DNA from: CAYMPH01 sp964529415
GTDB lineage: Bacteria; Spirochaetota; UBA4802; UBA5550
DNA: 64,000 nt
NCBI GenBank assembly: GCA_964529415.1
Contig: CAZGWD010000012.1
Location: forward strand, 1 to 64,000
Direction of reading: 5' to 3'
Shown here: positions 32,801 to 42,021 of the stretch, one piece after another
How the letters are laid out: the number at the start of each line of letters is the position of its first letter
Position numbering within the stretch: the stretch's first letter is position 1
Notes under the pieces: generated by a model
Seen by the model: the letters and a program-made list of their open reading frames with translations, nothing else
What the model was told of the DNA's origin: nothing
The model's database searches: none
Translations under genes and position numbers: made by a program

Positions 32801-33633
32801 AAATTGAATATGAAGATGCAAACACCCTGATAGGGCTTGCTCTTGCTGAAGACATAGGCAGCGGTGATGTAACCACGCGGGCTGTGTTCGATAAAGAACA
32901 GGAATCAGGAGCAAGAATTATTTCAAAGGAGAGCGGTATTTTCTGTGGAGGAGAAATTGTTTCATTCGTTTACAGGCATATCGATCCACAGGTAAAAGTT
33001 AAAATTAATATTTCAGATGGAGCTCAAATAAAGAGAAACGATATTGCTGTTGAACTTTCCGGGAAAACTGTAAGTCTGCTTGAAGGTGAAAGAACTTCGC
33101 TGAATTTTCTCCAGAGAATGTGCGGTATTGCAACCTTTTCAAATGAAACAGCAAAACTTCTTTCCGGCACAAAAATCAAAATTCTCGATACCAGAAAAAC
33201 TCTGCCTGGATTCCGTCTTCTTGATAAATATTCAGTGAAAACCGGCGGCGGCGAAAACCATCGGATGGGTTTGTATGATATGGTTTTAATCAAAGACAAT
33301 CACATAAAAGCAGCCGGAGGAATTACAGAAGCTGTAAGCAAAATAAAACAGGCTTACGGCAACAAATATAAAATTGAGGTTGAAGCATCAAATTTAAATG
33401 AAGTAAAGGAAGCTCTGGAAAACAAGGCAGATATTATTATGCTGGATAATATGAGCACTTCAGTTATGGCGGAATGCATTTCTATAATCAATAAAAAGGC
33501 TTTAATTGAAGTGTCCGGCAATGTGGATGCAAAGAGAATTTCTGAGCTGAAAAAGCTTAATATAGATTTTATTTCAATGGGTGCGCTAACCCATTCAGTT
33601 ATGGCGTTTGATCTTTCTATGAAATTTGACTGA
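32797..33633 (+). CDS. nadC: Nicotinate-nucleotide pyrophosphorylase (carboxylating)
   Basis: A 278-residue quinolinate phosphoribosyltransferase that makes nicotinate mononucleotide from quinolinate and PRPP in de novo NAD synthesis. It shows the EDIGSGDVTT N-terminus, the TRKTLPGFRLLDKYSVKTGGGENHRMGL quinolinate-binding region (~132-159), LIKDNHI, IEVEASN and IMLDNMS. Its start overlaps the uvrB stop by ATGA. Typical length; complete. Confidence 0.96.
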   Translation: MKIEYEDANTLIGLALAEDIGSGDVTTRAVFDKEQESGARIISKESGIFCGGEIVSFVYRHIDPQVKVKINISDGAQIKRNDIAVELSGKTVSLLEGERTSLNFLQRMCGIATFSNETAKLLSGTKIKILDTRKTLPGFRLLDKYSVKTGGGENHRMGLYDMVLIKDNHIKAAGGITEAVSKIKQAYGNKYKIEVEASNLNEVKEALENKADIIMLDNMSTSVMAECISIINKKALIEVSGNVDAKRISELKKLNIDFISMGALTHSVMAFDLSMKFD

Positions 33634-33753
33634 TAAAGAAATAATTTAAAAAATTTTCAGATGAGTTATGCATTAGTGCTCAAATGCCTCGAATGAGCAG
33701 CTGCAGACTCGGGTATTTTTCTTAAAATAGAAAATAGGATTAAATAAGATCAT

Positions 33754-34914
33754 ATGAATTTTAAAAAATTTCTTTTAATAATATCAATAGTATTTATATC
33801 TTTTTTTTTAAGCTGCGGAGCTGCCATGAACTACAATATTAAAGAAAGAGATGCAAGAATTCAAGACAATATAAATAACCGCTTAATTTCAAAAAATTTT
33901 CCAGGCATACAGTATATTGTTATATCTGCTGATTCTACAATTTTTAATTACAATGCAGGTTTATTTGATATAAAGGCAAAAAAGCCTGTTGAAACAAAGA
34001 CTACCATGATGATCTATTCAATGACAAAAACTTTTACAGCTGCAGCAATTCTGCAATTAGCTGATAAAAATATAATATCACTTGATGATCCAGTTTCTAA
34101 ATATGTAGCAAATATTCCATACGGCAATCAGGTAACTATTCGCCATTTATTGTCTCAGACTTCAGGAATCCCTAATCCTATCCCTTTAAAATGGGTGCAT
34201 TTAGTTGAAGAAAATAAAAAATATGATGAAGATTCTGCGTTACAAAAATTATTGAATGAAAATTCCAAGCTGGATTTTTCCCCAGGGAAGAAATACGCAT
34301 ATTCAAACTTGTCATATTGGCTGCTTGGAAAAATAATAGAAAAGAGTGCCGGGATAAGCTATAGTGAATATATGCGAAATAATATATTTCAAAAACTTAA
34401 TATTTCATCTAATGAAATAGATTTTATTATTCCTTTGGAATCAAATCATTCAAAAGCTTATCTGAAAAAATGGTCATTCTTTGATTTGTTTAAATCATTT
34501 TTTATTGAATCAAAGTATTTGGGAGAATATGAGGATGGTTGGCTCCATATAAAAAATCATTATCTTAACGGGCTGCCTTTCGGAGGCATTATTTCTACAG
34601 CAAGGGCAGTAAGTATATTTCTTCAGGATCAATTGCGTAATGAATCGGTATTGTTTTCAAAAAAAAATAAAAATTTATTCTATGAACAGCAAAAGAATAA
34701 TGATGGAGAATTAATTGAAATGAGTCTTGGCTGGCATATTAATACAATTGGAAATAATAAATATTATTTTAAAGAAGGCGGCGGAGCTGGGTTTCACAGT
34801 GAAATGAGGATTTACCCTTCTCAAAAAATAGCAACAGTTGTTATAGCAAATAATACTTCATTTGATGTTAAAGAATTTTTAAACAATGTTGATAGAGAAT
34901 TTTTTAATAAATGA
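33754..34914 (+). CDS. Serine hydrolase lipoprotein, class C beta-lactamase fold
   Basis: A 386-residue lipoprotein (lipobox FFLSC at ~21-25, Phe at -3). The penicillin-binding-protein-like catalytic set is present: SxxK as SMTK (~90-93), YSN in KYAYSNLSYW and a C-terminal GGGAGFHSE in place of the usual KTG/HTG box. Such enzymes are peptidases or esterases acting on cell-wall peptides or esters in the periplasm; the substrate cannot be told here. It is flanked by AT-rich spacers on both sides and is probably monocistronic. Low GC even for this genome. Confidence 0.82.
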   Translation: MNFKKFLLIISIVFISFFLSCGAAMNYNIKERDARIQDNINNRLISKNFPGIQYIVISADSTIFNYNAGLFDIKAKKPVETKTTMMIYSMTKTFTAAAILQLADKNIISLDDPVSKYVANIPYGNQVTIRHLLSQTSGIPNPIPLKWVHLVEENKKYDEDSALQKLLNENSKLDFSPGKKYAYSNLSYWLLGKIIEKSAGISYSEYMRNNIFQKLNISSNEIDFIIPLESNHSKAYLKKWSFFDLFKSFFIESKYLGEYEDGWLHIKNHYLNGLPFGGIISTARAVSIFLQDQLRNESVLFSKKNKNLFYEQQKNNDGELIEMSLGWHINTIGNNKYYFKEGGGAGFHSEMRIYPSQKIATVVIANNTSFDVKEFLNNVDREFFNK

Positions 34915-35060
34915 AGGTTTATAGCTTTTTATAATGAAATAGTTCCGCACCAGACAAGGTGAAATTTCAGGTTTGTAAAAAATGATAAATAATTTTTTTT
35001 GTTTGATAAAATTCAATATTTTTTTTCCTGTGGTTATTGAAAAGCATGTATTTCTTAAAT

Positions 35061-35108
35061 GGATTCCCGCACCAGTACTGAGCTTGTCGAAGTATGCGCG
35101 CGAATAAC
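35061..35108. repeat. Decayed REP-like palindrome with nested short repeat
   Basis: GGATTCCCGC at 35061 and GCGCGAATAAC ending at 35108 look like worn arms of the GTCATTCCCGC family seen at 42787 and 10725. Between them is CTGAGCTTGTCGAAGT, a motif I recognise as common in intergenic repeats of other genomes. It lies in the 214-base gap before the cyclophilin gene. Confidence 0.35.
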
Positions 35109-35128
35109 AATATAAATGGAGTGAATTT

Positions 35129-35626
35129 ATGATTAATGTAATAATGAAAACAAGCGAAGGCGATATTGAAATAGAACTCAATGATGAGAAAGCCCCGCTT
35201 ACTGCTGCAAACTTTTTAAAATATGTTGATGAAGGCTTTTATGACGGAACAATTTTTCACAGGGTTATAAATAACTTTATGATACAGGGCGGAGGATTTC
35301 TGCCGGGCATGAAGGAAAAGGATACAAAAGATTCTGTAAAAAATGAAGCTGATAACGGGCTTAAAAACTTAAAGGGATCCATTGCAATGGCAAGAACACA
35401 GGTTCCGGATTCTGCATCGTCACAGTTTTTTATAAATGTAAAAGATAATGATTTCCTGAACCACTCTTCAAAAACCGTTCAGGGCTGGGGATATGCAGTA
35501 TTTGGAAAAGTTGTAAATGGAATGGATGTTGTTGATAAGATTAAAACAGTAGAAACAGGCTCATCCGGATATTTTGAGGATGTTCCTAAAAAGAATGTTG
35601 AAATAATTTCTGTAAAAAGAAAATAA
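35129..35626 (+). CDS. Peptidyl-prolyl cis-trans isomerase, cyclophilin type
   Basis: A 165-residue single-domain cyclophilin without a signal peptide, so cytoplasmic. Catalytic and cyclosporin-site residues are in FHRVINNFMIQGGG (Arg, Phe, Gln; ~45-58), SIAMARTQVPDSASSQFFINV and GYAVFGKVVNGMDVVDKI. GGAG precedes the ATG by 7 bases. It converges on the CDF transporter gene with only five bases between them. Confidence 0.94.
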   Translation: MINVIMKTSEGDIEIELNDEKAPLTAANFLKYVDEGFYDGTIFHRVINNFMIQGGGFLPGMKEKDTKDSVKNEADNGLKNLKGSIAMARTQVPDSASSQFFINVKDNDFLNHSSKTVQGWGYAVFGKVVNGMDVVDKIKTVETGSSGYFEDVPKKNVEIISVKRK

Positions 35627-35631
35627 TTTTT

Positions 35632-36558
35632 TTATTCAGATTTTTTATCAGTTTCAGCTGGAATCGGCTCCGGATGTACTGTTACATCACATCCGGGGTA
35701 AATTTCCTGTATGGCTTTTTCAATTTTTTCAGTAATATCGTGCGCAATTTTTAAAGGCTGATCTCCGTCCATTAGTACGTGTACATCAATGAAAAGAGTA
35801 GGCCCTGAATATCTCATTCTGATATTATGGCAATCGCAAATATCATTTATTTTCTCAACCTGCTCTTTGATCTTTTTTTCCATTCCAGCTGGAGTCTCAT
35901 CAAGTAGTGCAGATATTGTTCTCAATCCGAGCTTAATGCTTACATATATAACTATAATCGCAACCCCGAGAGCTGCAATTGCATCTGCTTTCTGCAATAT
36001 AGAATATGCCGGAAAAAATTCAGAAAATTTAACAAAGGCAAGACCCAGTATTACAACTGCAGAACTCCATATATCTGTGCTAAAATGAAGCGCGTCAGCT
36101 TCAAGAGCCTGGCTGCTGTATTTTATAGCTGCTTTTGATAAAACTCTGGATCTTGAAAAATCAAGCGCTATTGAAATTACCATTATTATGAAAGCCCAAA
36201 TTGATGCATCCACATGTGTTGCTTTGAAAAAAAGGCGCTGAATGGATTCATAAATAATCCATACGCAGGTTATAAGCAGCAGAAAAGTTTCAAAAAGTGC
36301 AGAGAGATTTTCAACTTTGCCGTGGCCGTATTTGTGATTTTCATCAGCAGGTTTGTCTGAAATTGAAACTGCAATGTAAGTAACGAATGCTGCTAAAAGA
36401 TCGAGGGCAGAATGAGCAGCTTCAGCGAGAATACCGAGACTTCCTGTAATTACTCCCACAACAATTTTCATGGTTGTCAGAACAACAGCAGCAGCAACTG
36501 AAGTTAATGCCGCAGATTTTTTTTCTTTCTCTGCCTGCTGTCTGTTTCCGTCAGTCAT
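35632..36558 (-). CDS. Cation diffusion facilitator (CDF) metal exporter
   Basis: A 308-residue inner-membrane divalent-metal/proton antiporter with six membrane segments. The metal site in TM2 is HSALD (~46-50) in AEAAHSALDLL, preceded by the N-terminal GSLGILAE, and the TM5 counterpart is EADALHFSTDIWSS. The loop HKYGHGKVE after TM2 is typical, and the C-terminal ferredoxin-like cytoplasmic domain (~220-300) has several His. Zinc, iron or manganese could be the substrate; HxxxD plus DxxxD-type sites favour zinc or iron. It is downstream of the CorA-like gene, 15 bases away. Confidence 0.92.
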   Translation of the reverse strand: MTDGNRQQAEKEKKSAALTSVAAAVVLTTMKIVVGVITGSLGILAEAAHSALDLLAAFVTYIAVSISDKPADENHKYGHGKVENLSALFETFLLLITCVWIIYESIQRLFFKATHVDASIWAFIIMVISIALDFSRSRVLSKAAIKYSSQALEADALHFSTDIWSSAVVILGLAFVKFSEFFPAYSILQKADAIAALGVAIIVIYVSIKLGLRTISALLDETPAGMEKKIKEQVEKINDICDCHNIRMRYSGPTLFIDVHVLMDGDQPLKIAHDITEKIEKAIQEIYPGCDVTVHPEPIPAETDKKSE

Positions 36559-36573
36559 TTATTTAAATTCCGT

Positions 36574-37491
36574 TTACCACTTTTTAATATACCGCCAGAA
36601 TATTACAAAACCGGTAATTGACAAAAAAGCAAATCCCATTATAATCCAGAAAGCGAGAGGATGCTGCTGAAGCGGAATTGTTACGTTCATTGAAAACGCG
36701 CTAACTACAAGAGTAGGAACCATAATCGTGATTGTTATTATATTTAGCGTTTTCATGAGTACGTTTAAATTGTTGCTGACAATTGAAACCCTCGCATCCA
36801 TCATACTTGCAAGAATGTTTGAATAAATCTCCGCCTGTTTATAGCACTGTCTGTTTTCAATAATTATATCGTCAAGAAGTTCCTGGTTATCTGCTGAAAT
36901 GCTCAGCTTTGATGAGTAATGCCTGATTTTTTCAATAACATAGGTATTGGAATTAATTGCATTAACATAATACACAAGGCTTTTTTCAAGACTGAAAAGA
37001 TTTAATAGATATTTATTTTCCATTGATTCATTTATTTTCAGCTCAAGTGATTCAGAAATCATGTTCATAACTTTTAAATGGTCAAGATAATGGTATATTG
37101 ATCTGTAAATAAGCTTCAGCATCAGATCAATAAGCGATGTTATTCTGTTAAACTGCTTGCCGTCGAAAAGAGGAATTTCGTCCGATGTTATGATGATCAG
37201 TTTATCGGAAAAGAGAAAAACTCCGATTGAAACAACCCTGAATATAAATTGCTCATTTGCAGAATAATTGCGCGGGACTTTAAAAATTATCGCACTGTGA
37301 TTCGGCTCAAATTCTATCCTTGAAAGCTCATCAGGGTCAAGTGATGAATTAAGAGTGTGCTCATCAAGATTCAGATCATTTACAAGATAAGATTTTTCCT
37401 GATCTGTAGGATTGATATAAACTAAAATTGATGCATTCTCATTCTGATTGGAAGCCAGACGTTCGTTTATTATATTAAATCTATTAAGCAT
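36574..37491 (-). CDS. CorA-like divalent cation transporter with altered signature
   Basis: A 305-residue protein with the CorA layout: an alpha/beta cytoplasmic domain (~1-145), a long helix and two C-terminal membrane segments (~250-272 and ~281-300). The loop between them, where CorA proteins have the invariant GMN filter, reads SMN (Ser267-Met-Asn). The cytoplasmic part, including FKVPRNY and IIITSDEIPLF, fits the bacterial CorA family. It should form a pentameric channel for Mg or another divalent cation; the changed first residue makes selectivity uncertain. Confidence 0.85.
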   Translation of the reverse strand: MLNRFNIINERLASNQNENASILVYINPTDQEKSYLVNDLNLDEHTLNSSLDPDELSRIEFEPNHSAIIFKVPRNYSANEQFIFRVVSIGVFLFSDKLIIITSDEIPLFDGKQFNRITSLIDLMLKLIYRSIYHYLDHLKVMNMISESLELKINESMENKYLLNLFSLEKSLVYYVNAINSNTYVIEKIRHYSSKLSISADNQELLDDIIIENRQCYKQAEIYSNILASMMDARVSIVSNNLNVLMKTLNIITITIMVPTLVVSAFSMNVTIPLQQHPLAFWIIMGFAFLSITGFVIFWRYIKKW

Positions 37492-37552
37492 AGAATTTCT
37501 CCATGCGGGGATTTTTGTCTTTAATAATTAAGGTGTTCTTTTTGACTGGAAT

Positions 37553-37918
37553 TTATGTCAACAATAAATTATTATCAATAAATTTTATCCCGTCATCAAG
37601 CTTGTCAAAAATATGAAATAAAGATTCTGTGTTTGTAACCTTGAAAACTTTAATTACATTTTCTATCATGCCTATACAGATCATTTCAATACCTTTTTTA
37701 TTGAGGCTTTTTTTAACATGAGCTAATGAGCCGATTCCGGATGAATCTATATACAATACATCATTGAAGTCTACAAGAACATATGGAGTTGATATTTCAA
37801 TTATTGCTTCTTCGATTTTTTTGGATAATGAGGTTGTGTTGTAAATATTATATTCTTTAAGAAGAATTTTTAAAATGGTATAGTTTTTTTTAAAGGTTAA
37901 TTCTATCGCTTTATCCAT
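37553..37918 (-). CDS. STAS-domain protein, anti-sigma-factor-antagonist-like
   Basis: A 121-residue single STAS domain. The phosphorylation motif DSSGIGSL (Ser at ~60) follows the beta-strand YVLVDFNDVLYI, as in SpoIIAA and RsbV proteins. Such proteins switch partners depending on serine phosphorylation. No kinase or phosphatase is adjacent. The flanking gene is the CorA-like transporter, so the pathway cannot be told. TTTCCTCG on the plus strand (CGAGGAAA, minus) marks the ribosome site. Confidence 0.85.
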   Translation of the reverse strand: MDKAIELTFKKNYTILKILLKEYNIYNTTSLSKKIEEAIIEISTPYVLVDFNDVLYIDSSGIGSLAHVKKSLNKKGIEMICIGMIENVIKVFKVTNTESLFHIFDKLDDGIKFIDNNLLLT

Positions 37919-38208
37919 TTTTTCCTCGCAGGTTTAACTAAAAGAAATATTTTTTTTAGAATTATTTTAAAAAAGAAGTAGATACATTAGAAGCTTTTAA
38001 TCTAATTTGTAAAGAACTAATTAATATAGTTTTTTAAAATCAGGGAAAATAGCTTGAAAATTTGGTACTGAAAATATAATGAAAAATAATTCAGTTCAGG
38101 GTTATGGCAATATTTTGCTAAACCAATTCAATTATTTTAAGGCAGAAAATGAAAACTCACGGATTTTTTAACTCAATACATCATATTGAAAATAAGCTGA
38201 TTTTTTAA

Positions 38209-39441
38209 ATGGGGTCGGAATTACGGAAAATAGCTGTAATTGGCGGAGGAGCTTCAGGGCTCATTGCAGCTTTGTTTGCTTCGGAGAAAAATTCAGTTAC
38301 TCTTTTTGAAAAGCAGAAAAAGATCGGCAGGAAAATTCTTGTTTCAGGAAACGGGCGCTGCAATATTACAAACCGGAAAATCAGCAAGGAAAAATATCAT
38401 GGCGGGGATATCCGGTTTATTGAAGAAGTATTAAATAAATTCGGGCTGAAAGAAACAGTTTCATTTTTTGAATCTATTGGCTTGCCTCTTGTTGAAGAAA
38501 AAAACGGAAAACTGTATCCTGCATCTCTTCAGTCTTCCACTGTTGTTAAAATATTTGCATACGAACTTTCCAGAAGAAATGTTGCAGTGGAACTTCACAG
38601 AAAAATAGAAAGCATTGTAAAAACTGAAAACGGATTTAAGCTCGAAACAGCAGGCAAAGAAATATATGAGTTCGATGCAGTAGTGCTGGCTGCCGGGAGC
38701 AATGCTTATACTGCTGCAGGAGCTTCCATGTCCGGTTATGAACTCGCAGCATCACTCGGTCATAAAATTATTGATACCTTCCCGGCAATTCTTCCGGTTA
38801 ATATAAGCAATAAAAATCTTCATAAGCTTGAAGGGATTAAATGGGATTGCGGATGCAGGGTTCTGCTTGATGGTGTGGTTTTAGCTTCATCAACAGGGGA
38901 GGTGCTGTTCACATCATACGGCCTGTCCGGTCCTGCGGCTCTGGATATTTCAAGGGAGCTCAACAGTATTCTGCTTCAGTGCAAAACCCCTGCAGTTGAA
39001 ATTGATTTTTTCCCTTATGACAGCGTGGATTCGCTCAACAGCAGACTGGAAATTGTTTTATCGGACAAGGGAAAGAAAACATCATTCAGTCTCTTATCAG
39101 TATTAAAAGAAAGAATGCCTGATATTATTCTGGATGCAGTAAAAATTTCACCTGAAAAAAGAAACGGGGAACTGAGCAAAACAGAAAGGGAAAATCTCGC
39201 TTCATCTTTAAAATCTTTCAAGCTTGCACCAGGGAAGCCTAGGGACTTCACAGACGCGGTTGTTGCTGCAGGTGGTGTATCAACTGATGAAATCAATTCT
39301 GAAACAATGGAATCAAAACTTGTTAAAAATCTTTATATAACAGGCGAGCTTCTTGATATAGACGGAGACAGCGGCGGATTCAACCTGCAGTTTGCCTGGA
39401 GCAGCGGAGCAATTGCAGGCAAAGCGCTTTCCTCAATTTAA
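38209..39441 (+). CDS. BaiN/HI0933-family FAD-dependent flavoprotein
   Basis: A 410-residue flavoprotein with the dinucleotide-binding GGGASGLIAALFA (~12-24), the family signature GRKILVSGNGRCNITN (~39-54) and the C-terminal TGELLDIDGDSGGFNLQFAWSSG. Members are related to enzymes that reduce bile-acid intermediates and to other NAD(P)/FAD oxidoreductases; for most, including this one, the substrate is unknown. No convincing ribosome site precedes the ATG. It overlaps the converging gene by 4 bases. Confidence 0.9.
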   Translation: MGSELRKIAVIGGGASGLIAALFASEKNSVTLFEKQKKIGRKILVSGNGRCNITNRKISKEKYHGGDIRFIEEVLNKFGLKETVSFFESIGLPLVEEKNGKLYPASLQSSTVVKIFAYELSRRNVAVELHRKIESIVKTENGFKLETAGKEIYEFDAVVLAAGSNAYTAAGASMSGYELAASLGHKIIDTFPAILPVNISNKNLHKLEGIKWDCGCRVLLDGVVLASSTGEVLFTSYGLSGPAALDISRELNSILLQCKTPAVEIDFFPYDSVDSLNSRLEIVLSDKGKKTSFSLLSVLKERMPDIILDAVKISPEKRNGELSKTERENLASSLKSFKLAPGKPRDFTDAVVAAGGVSTDEINSETMESKLVKNLYITGELLDIDGDSGGFNLQFAWSSGAIAGKALSSI

Positions 39442-39710
39442 AACATTGTCATGAATCCATCCAGGGATGATATTTTTGTGCAGATGGATTCAAGCATTTC
39501 GTTGCTTTGAAAATATGCATTGATGGTATAGGAAATAAATTTTCCTTCTTTGCTTTCTTTTAGTAAAACTTCTCCGTTAATATCATTTTCAGAAAGTACA
39601 GATTTTATGCTGTCAATAATGTAAGGCTTGTTTCTAAAGACTGCTTTAAAAGTCATAGGCGCAGGGAAATCAATTTTTTTATCATTATCTTTCAGTAATT
39701 TGCAATCCAT
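39438..39710 (-). CDS. DUF493/YbeD-like small protein
   Basis: A 90-residue alpha/beta protein resembling the DUF493 (YbeD) family: FPAPMTFKAVFRN at the start, SKEGKFISYTINAYFQSNEMLESICTKIS in the second half and a final hydrophobic strand. YbeD has an ACT-like fold of unclear role. Its start shares one base with the stop of the hemerythrin gene (TGATG), so expression is coupled. Confidence 0.6.
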   Translation of the reverse strand: MDCKLLKDNDKKIDFPAPMTFKAVFRNKPYIIDSIKSVLSENDINGEVLLKESKEGKFISYTINAYFQSNEMLESICTKISSLDGFMTMF

Positions 39711-40123
39711 CAGATTACGCCTTTGGATTCAAGATAGCTTGAGTATTCTTTGTCTCTTTTCAGAATATGATTTTGAAGCCAGTCTATTAAAAATCCGAGA
39801 ACCTCAACCGGCTGAGGGTGCACTGAATCAGTTGAACGGAATCTCGAAATATAGTTATTAACAGTTTCAATAAATTTTTCATGATCCAGTTTATGTTCTG
39901 AGAGTTTTTCATATCTGTTTTCAAACATCAGTTTTTCTTCGTAGTTGAAATGCTCTAATGCATAATTTATTGCATCCTGAAATATTTCATTCAGGTCTGA
40001 TTCAGACTTTCCTGATTTAATCATATCCTGAGTTTTATTGAAAATTGTGAACAGCTTTTTATGCTGTTCGTCCAGGGAAGGGATATTGACGCTGTATGAT
40101 TTATTCCATTCAATTGCCGGCAT
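39710..40123 (-). CDS. Bacteriohemerythrin
   Basis: A 137-residue four-helix hemerythrin domain. Di-iron ligands are visible: His in DEQHKKLF (~21), HFNYEEKLM (His ~58, Glu ~62), HKLDHEKF (His ~77 and 81) and HILKRDKEYSSYL (His, Asp ~118-122). Such proteins bind oxygen or nitric oxide for storage or sensing. It is coupled to the DUF493-like gene and follows the transaldolase gene closely. Confidence 0.92.
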   Translation of the reverse strand: MPAIEWNKSYSVNIPSLDEQHKKLFTIFNKTQDMIKSGKSESDLNEIFQDAINYALEHFNYEEKLMFENRYEKLSEHKLDHEKFIETVNNYISRFRSTDSVHPQPVEVLGFLIDWLQNHILKRDKEYSSYLESKGVI

Positions 40124-40128
40124 ATTTA

Positions 40129-40776
40129 TTATTCCTTTGGAATTTTTTTATAGTCTGCAAGAAAAGTCTCAATGCCTAAATCTGTTAAAGGATGCTTCAC
40201 GATTTTCTGGAAAATTGAAAAAGGAATTGTTGCAATATCTGCGCCGATTAATGCTGCGTGTTTGATGTGCAGAGGATTTCTGATTGAAGCAACAATAATT
40301 TCTGTTTCGTATCCGTAATTATCATATATTGTAATGATTTCCTCAACAACTTCCATTCCCTCGGAAGCTATGTCATCGAGCCTGCCGATAAAAGGGGATA
40401 TGAATGTTGCACCTGCTTTTGCAGCCATTAGAGCCTGAAGCGAATTAAAGCATAGTGTTACATTTGTCTGAATTCCCTCTGAAGCGAATTTTTTTACAGC
40501 GCGTAAACCTTCTTCCATAAGCGGAACTTTAATGTTTATATTGTCCGATATCTTGGCAAGTTCCCTGCCTTCTTTTATTATACCTTCAAAATCCAACGCT
40601 ATAACTTCAGCAGATACAGGGCCTTTAACTTCCTTCGCAACTTCAGTAAGCACTTCTCTGTATGGCCTGCCGATTTTGGCAACAAGCGAAGGATTTGTAG
40701 TAACTCCGTCAAGTATTCCGAGATCTCTTGCTTTTCTGATTTCATTAACATCTGCAGTATCAATAAAAAATTTCAT
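40129..40776 (-). CDS. Transaldolase-like/fructose-6-phosphate aldolase family enzyme
   Basis: A 215-residue (beta/alpha)8 enzyme of the short transaldolase (TalC/FSA) group. Schiff-base lysine is in NINIKVPLM (~82-90). GVTTNPSLVAK, TNVTLCFNSLQALMAAKAGATFISPFIGRLDD and the C-terminal DYKKIP are standard. Activity is either transaldolase in the pentose phosphate pathway or fructose-6-phosphate aldolase, which sequence alone does not decide. Confidence 0.93.
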   Translation of the reverse strand: MKFFIDTADVNEIRKARDLGILDGVTTNPSLVAKIGRPYREVLTEVAKEVKGPVSAEVIALDFEGIIKEGRELAKISDNINIKVPLMEEGLRAVKKFASEGIQTNVTLCFNSLQALMAAKAGATFISPFIGRLDDIASEGMEVVEEIITIYDNYGYETEIIVASIRNPLHIKHAALIGADIATIPFSIFQKIVKHPLTDLGIETFLADYKKIPKE

Positions 40777-40938
40777 TCAGGACCTCTTGTTTTATAATTT
40801 AATGTTATGCTTTTTTAATATAATAATTAGCTGCAATAAAATCTACTTTTTTTTATTTAGAATAAATGTGTCAATAAGATTTCCTGGGGTGATATATCTG
40901 AATACCGGCAATTCATAATTTAGGGTTATAATAATATT

Positions 40939-42012
40939 TTAAAATTTTCCCTCAACCCGTAAAATAACAGAAAAATCGGAATACCTGTCCCTTGAAAAAT
41001 CCATTCTGCCGTCGCCTGTCATTATTAAAAATTGTGTTATGACTGTAAGGCCGTTTGCTATCTTAAAATTTCCTGCTGGAATAATTAAAATACTTCCATC
41101 AATTAAATTAAAAAAAGCAGAAAGCTGGAGCGATATGAATTCATCAATTATACCTGTAATATTTGCGTATATATAGTATCTTGCAAATAAAAATGCATTT
41201 GGAGAAAAAACATAGCTCTCTACTGATGCTGCACCATTTTCATTATAATAAAACAGAGCTGATAAAATTAAATTTCCTTCGAGAAAACTGTAGTCAACTC
41301 CGAAATTTGCTTCGCTGTGATATGTGGAACCGTTGTCGTTGAAATTCATTGCATATGCGCCCTGTACTCCAAAAAACAGATCGCCTTTAAAATAGACTCC
41401 TGCAATATTTGAATTAATAGCTTTCCTGTTTGCTACAGCTCCGAAATCAAAACCGCCAGCATTAAAACCTATACTTGTTCCATAGGAAGATTTATCAAAT
41501 TTATAATCAGGACTGCCGTATATTTTCCAGAAGAATGCTGTGCTTACGGATAGATCATATTCAAAAGCAAGGATACCATCCCTGTCATATTTCAGGTCGG
41601 AAAAATTTATTGATTTGTTCATTTCAAATAAATTGAATAATCCAGGGTTGCCGAAATTTATGTATGTTTTACCTAAAGTGAAATTTCCGATCGGGGAAAA
41701 ATATCTTATAAAGCTTCTCATGACTTTTGCATCAATTGAGACATTGTTTGCAGTTTTTCCGTAATAAAGATAAAGTCTCGCATCAGTGAAAAATTTCCAG
41801 TCTTCAGATTGTGATACTGCAGCGAATTCCAGGCGGCTTTCAAGAATATCCGTGAATACTGCATCATCCTTTACTTTGCTGACATAAGCATCATTTCTAA
41901 CCAAACCGCCGAGTTTAATTTCAGCAGATAGTTGAATCACAGAGCCCATTAATACTGCAAAAATAGTTCCTATAAATATGCCAAGGGCTTTTTTTAATGA
42001 TATTCTTTTCAT
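40939..42012 (-). CDS. Putative outer-membrane beta-barrel protein
   Basis: A 357-residue exported protein (signal ~1-30). The mature part is almost entirely alternating-hydrophobic beta-strands with aromatic girdle residues, and it ends DFSVILRVEGKF with a terminal Phe as in outer-membrane proteins recognised by the BAM machinery. The size suggests 14-16 strands. It starts 9 bases after the LolA-like gene and is the last gene of the ABC/TetR cluster, so it may be cargo or an outer-membrane part of that system. No named family recognised. Confidence 0.72.
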   Translation of the reverse strand: MKRISLKKALGIFIGTIFAVLMGSVIQLSAEIKLGGLVRNDAYVSKVKDDAVFTDILESRLEFAAVSQSEDWKFFTDARLYLYYGKTANNVSIDAKVMRSFIRYFSPIGNFTLGKTYINFGNPGLFNLFEMNKSINFSDLKYDRDGILAFEYDLSVSTAFFWKIYGSPDYKFDKSSYGTSIGFNAGGFDFGAVANRKAINSNIAGVYFKGDLFFGVQGAYAMNFNDNGSTYHSEANFGVDYSFLEGNLILSALFYYNENGAASVESYVFSPNAFLFARYYIYANITGIIDEFISLQLSAFFNLIDGSILIIPAGNFKIANGLTVITQFLIMTGDGRMDFSRDRYSDFSVILRVEGKF

Positions 42013-42021
42013 GCGGCAGAA

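Noticed and set aside
32797..33633. nadC as part of a complete NAD operon
   Set aside because: nadA and nadB are not adjacent; the overlap with uvrB reflects general compactness rather than a pathway cluster.
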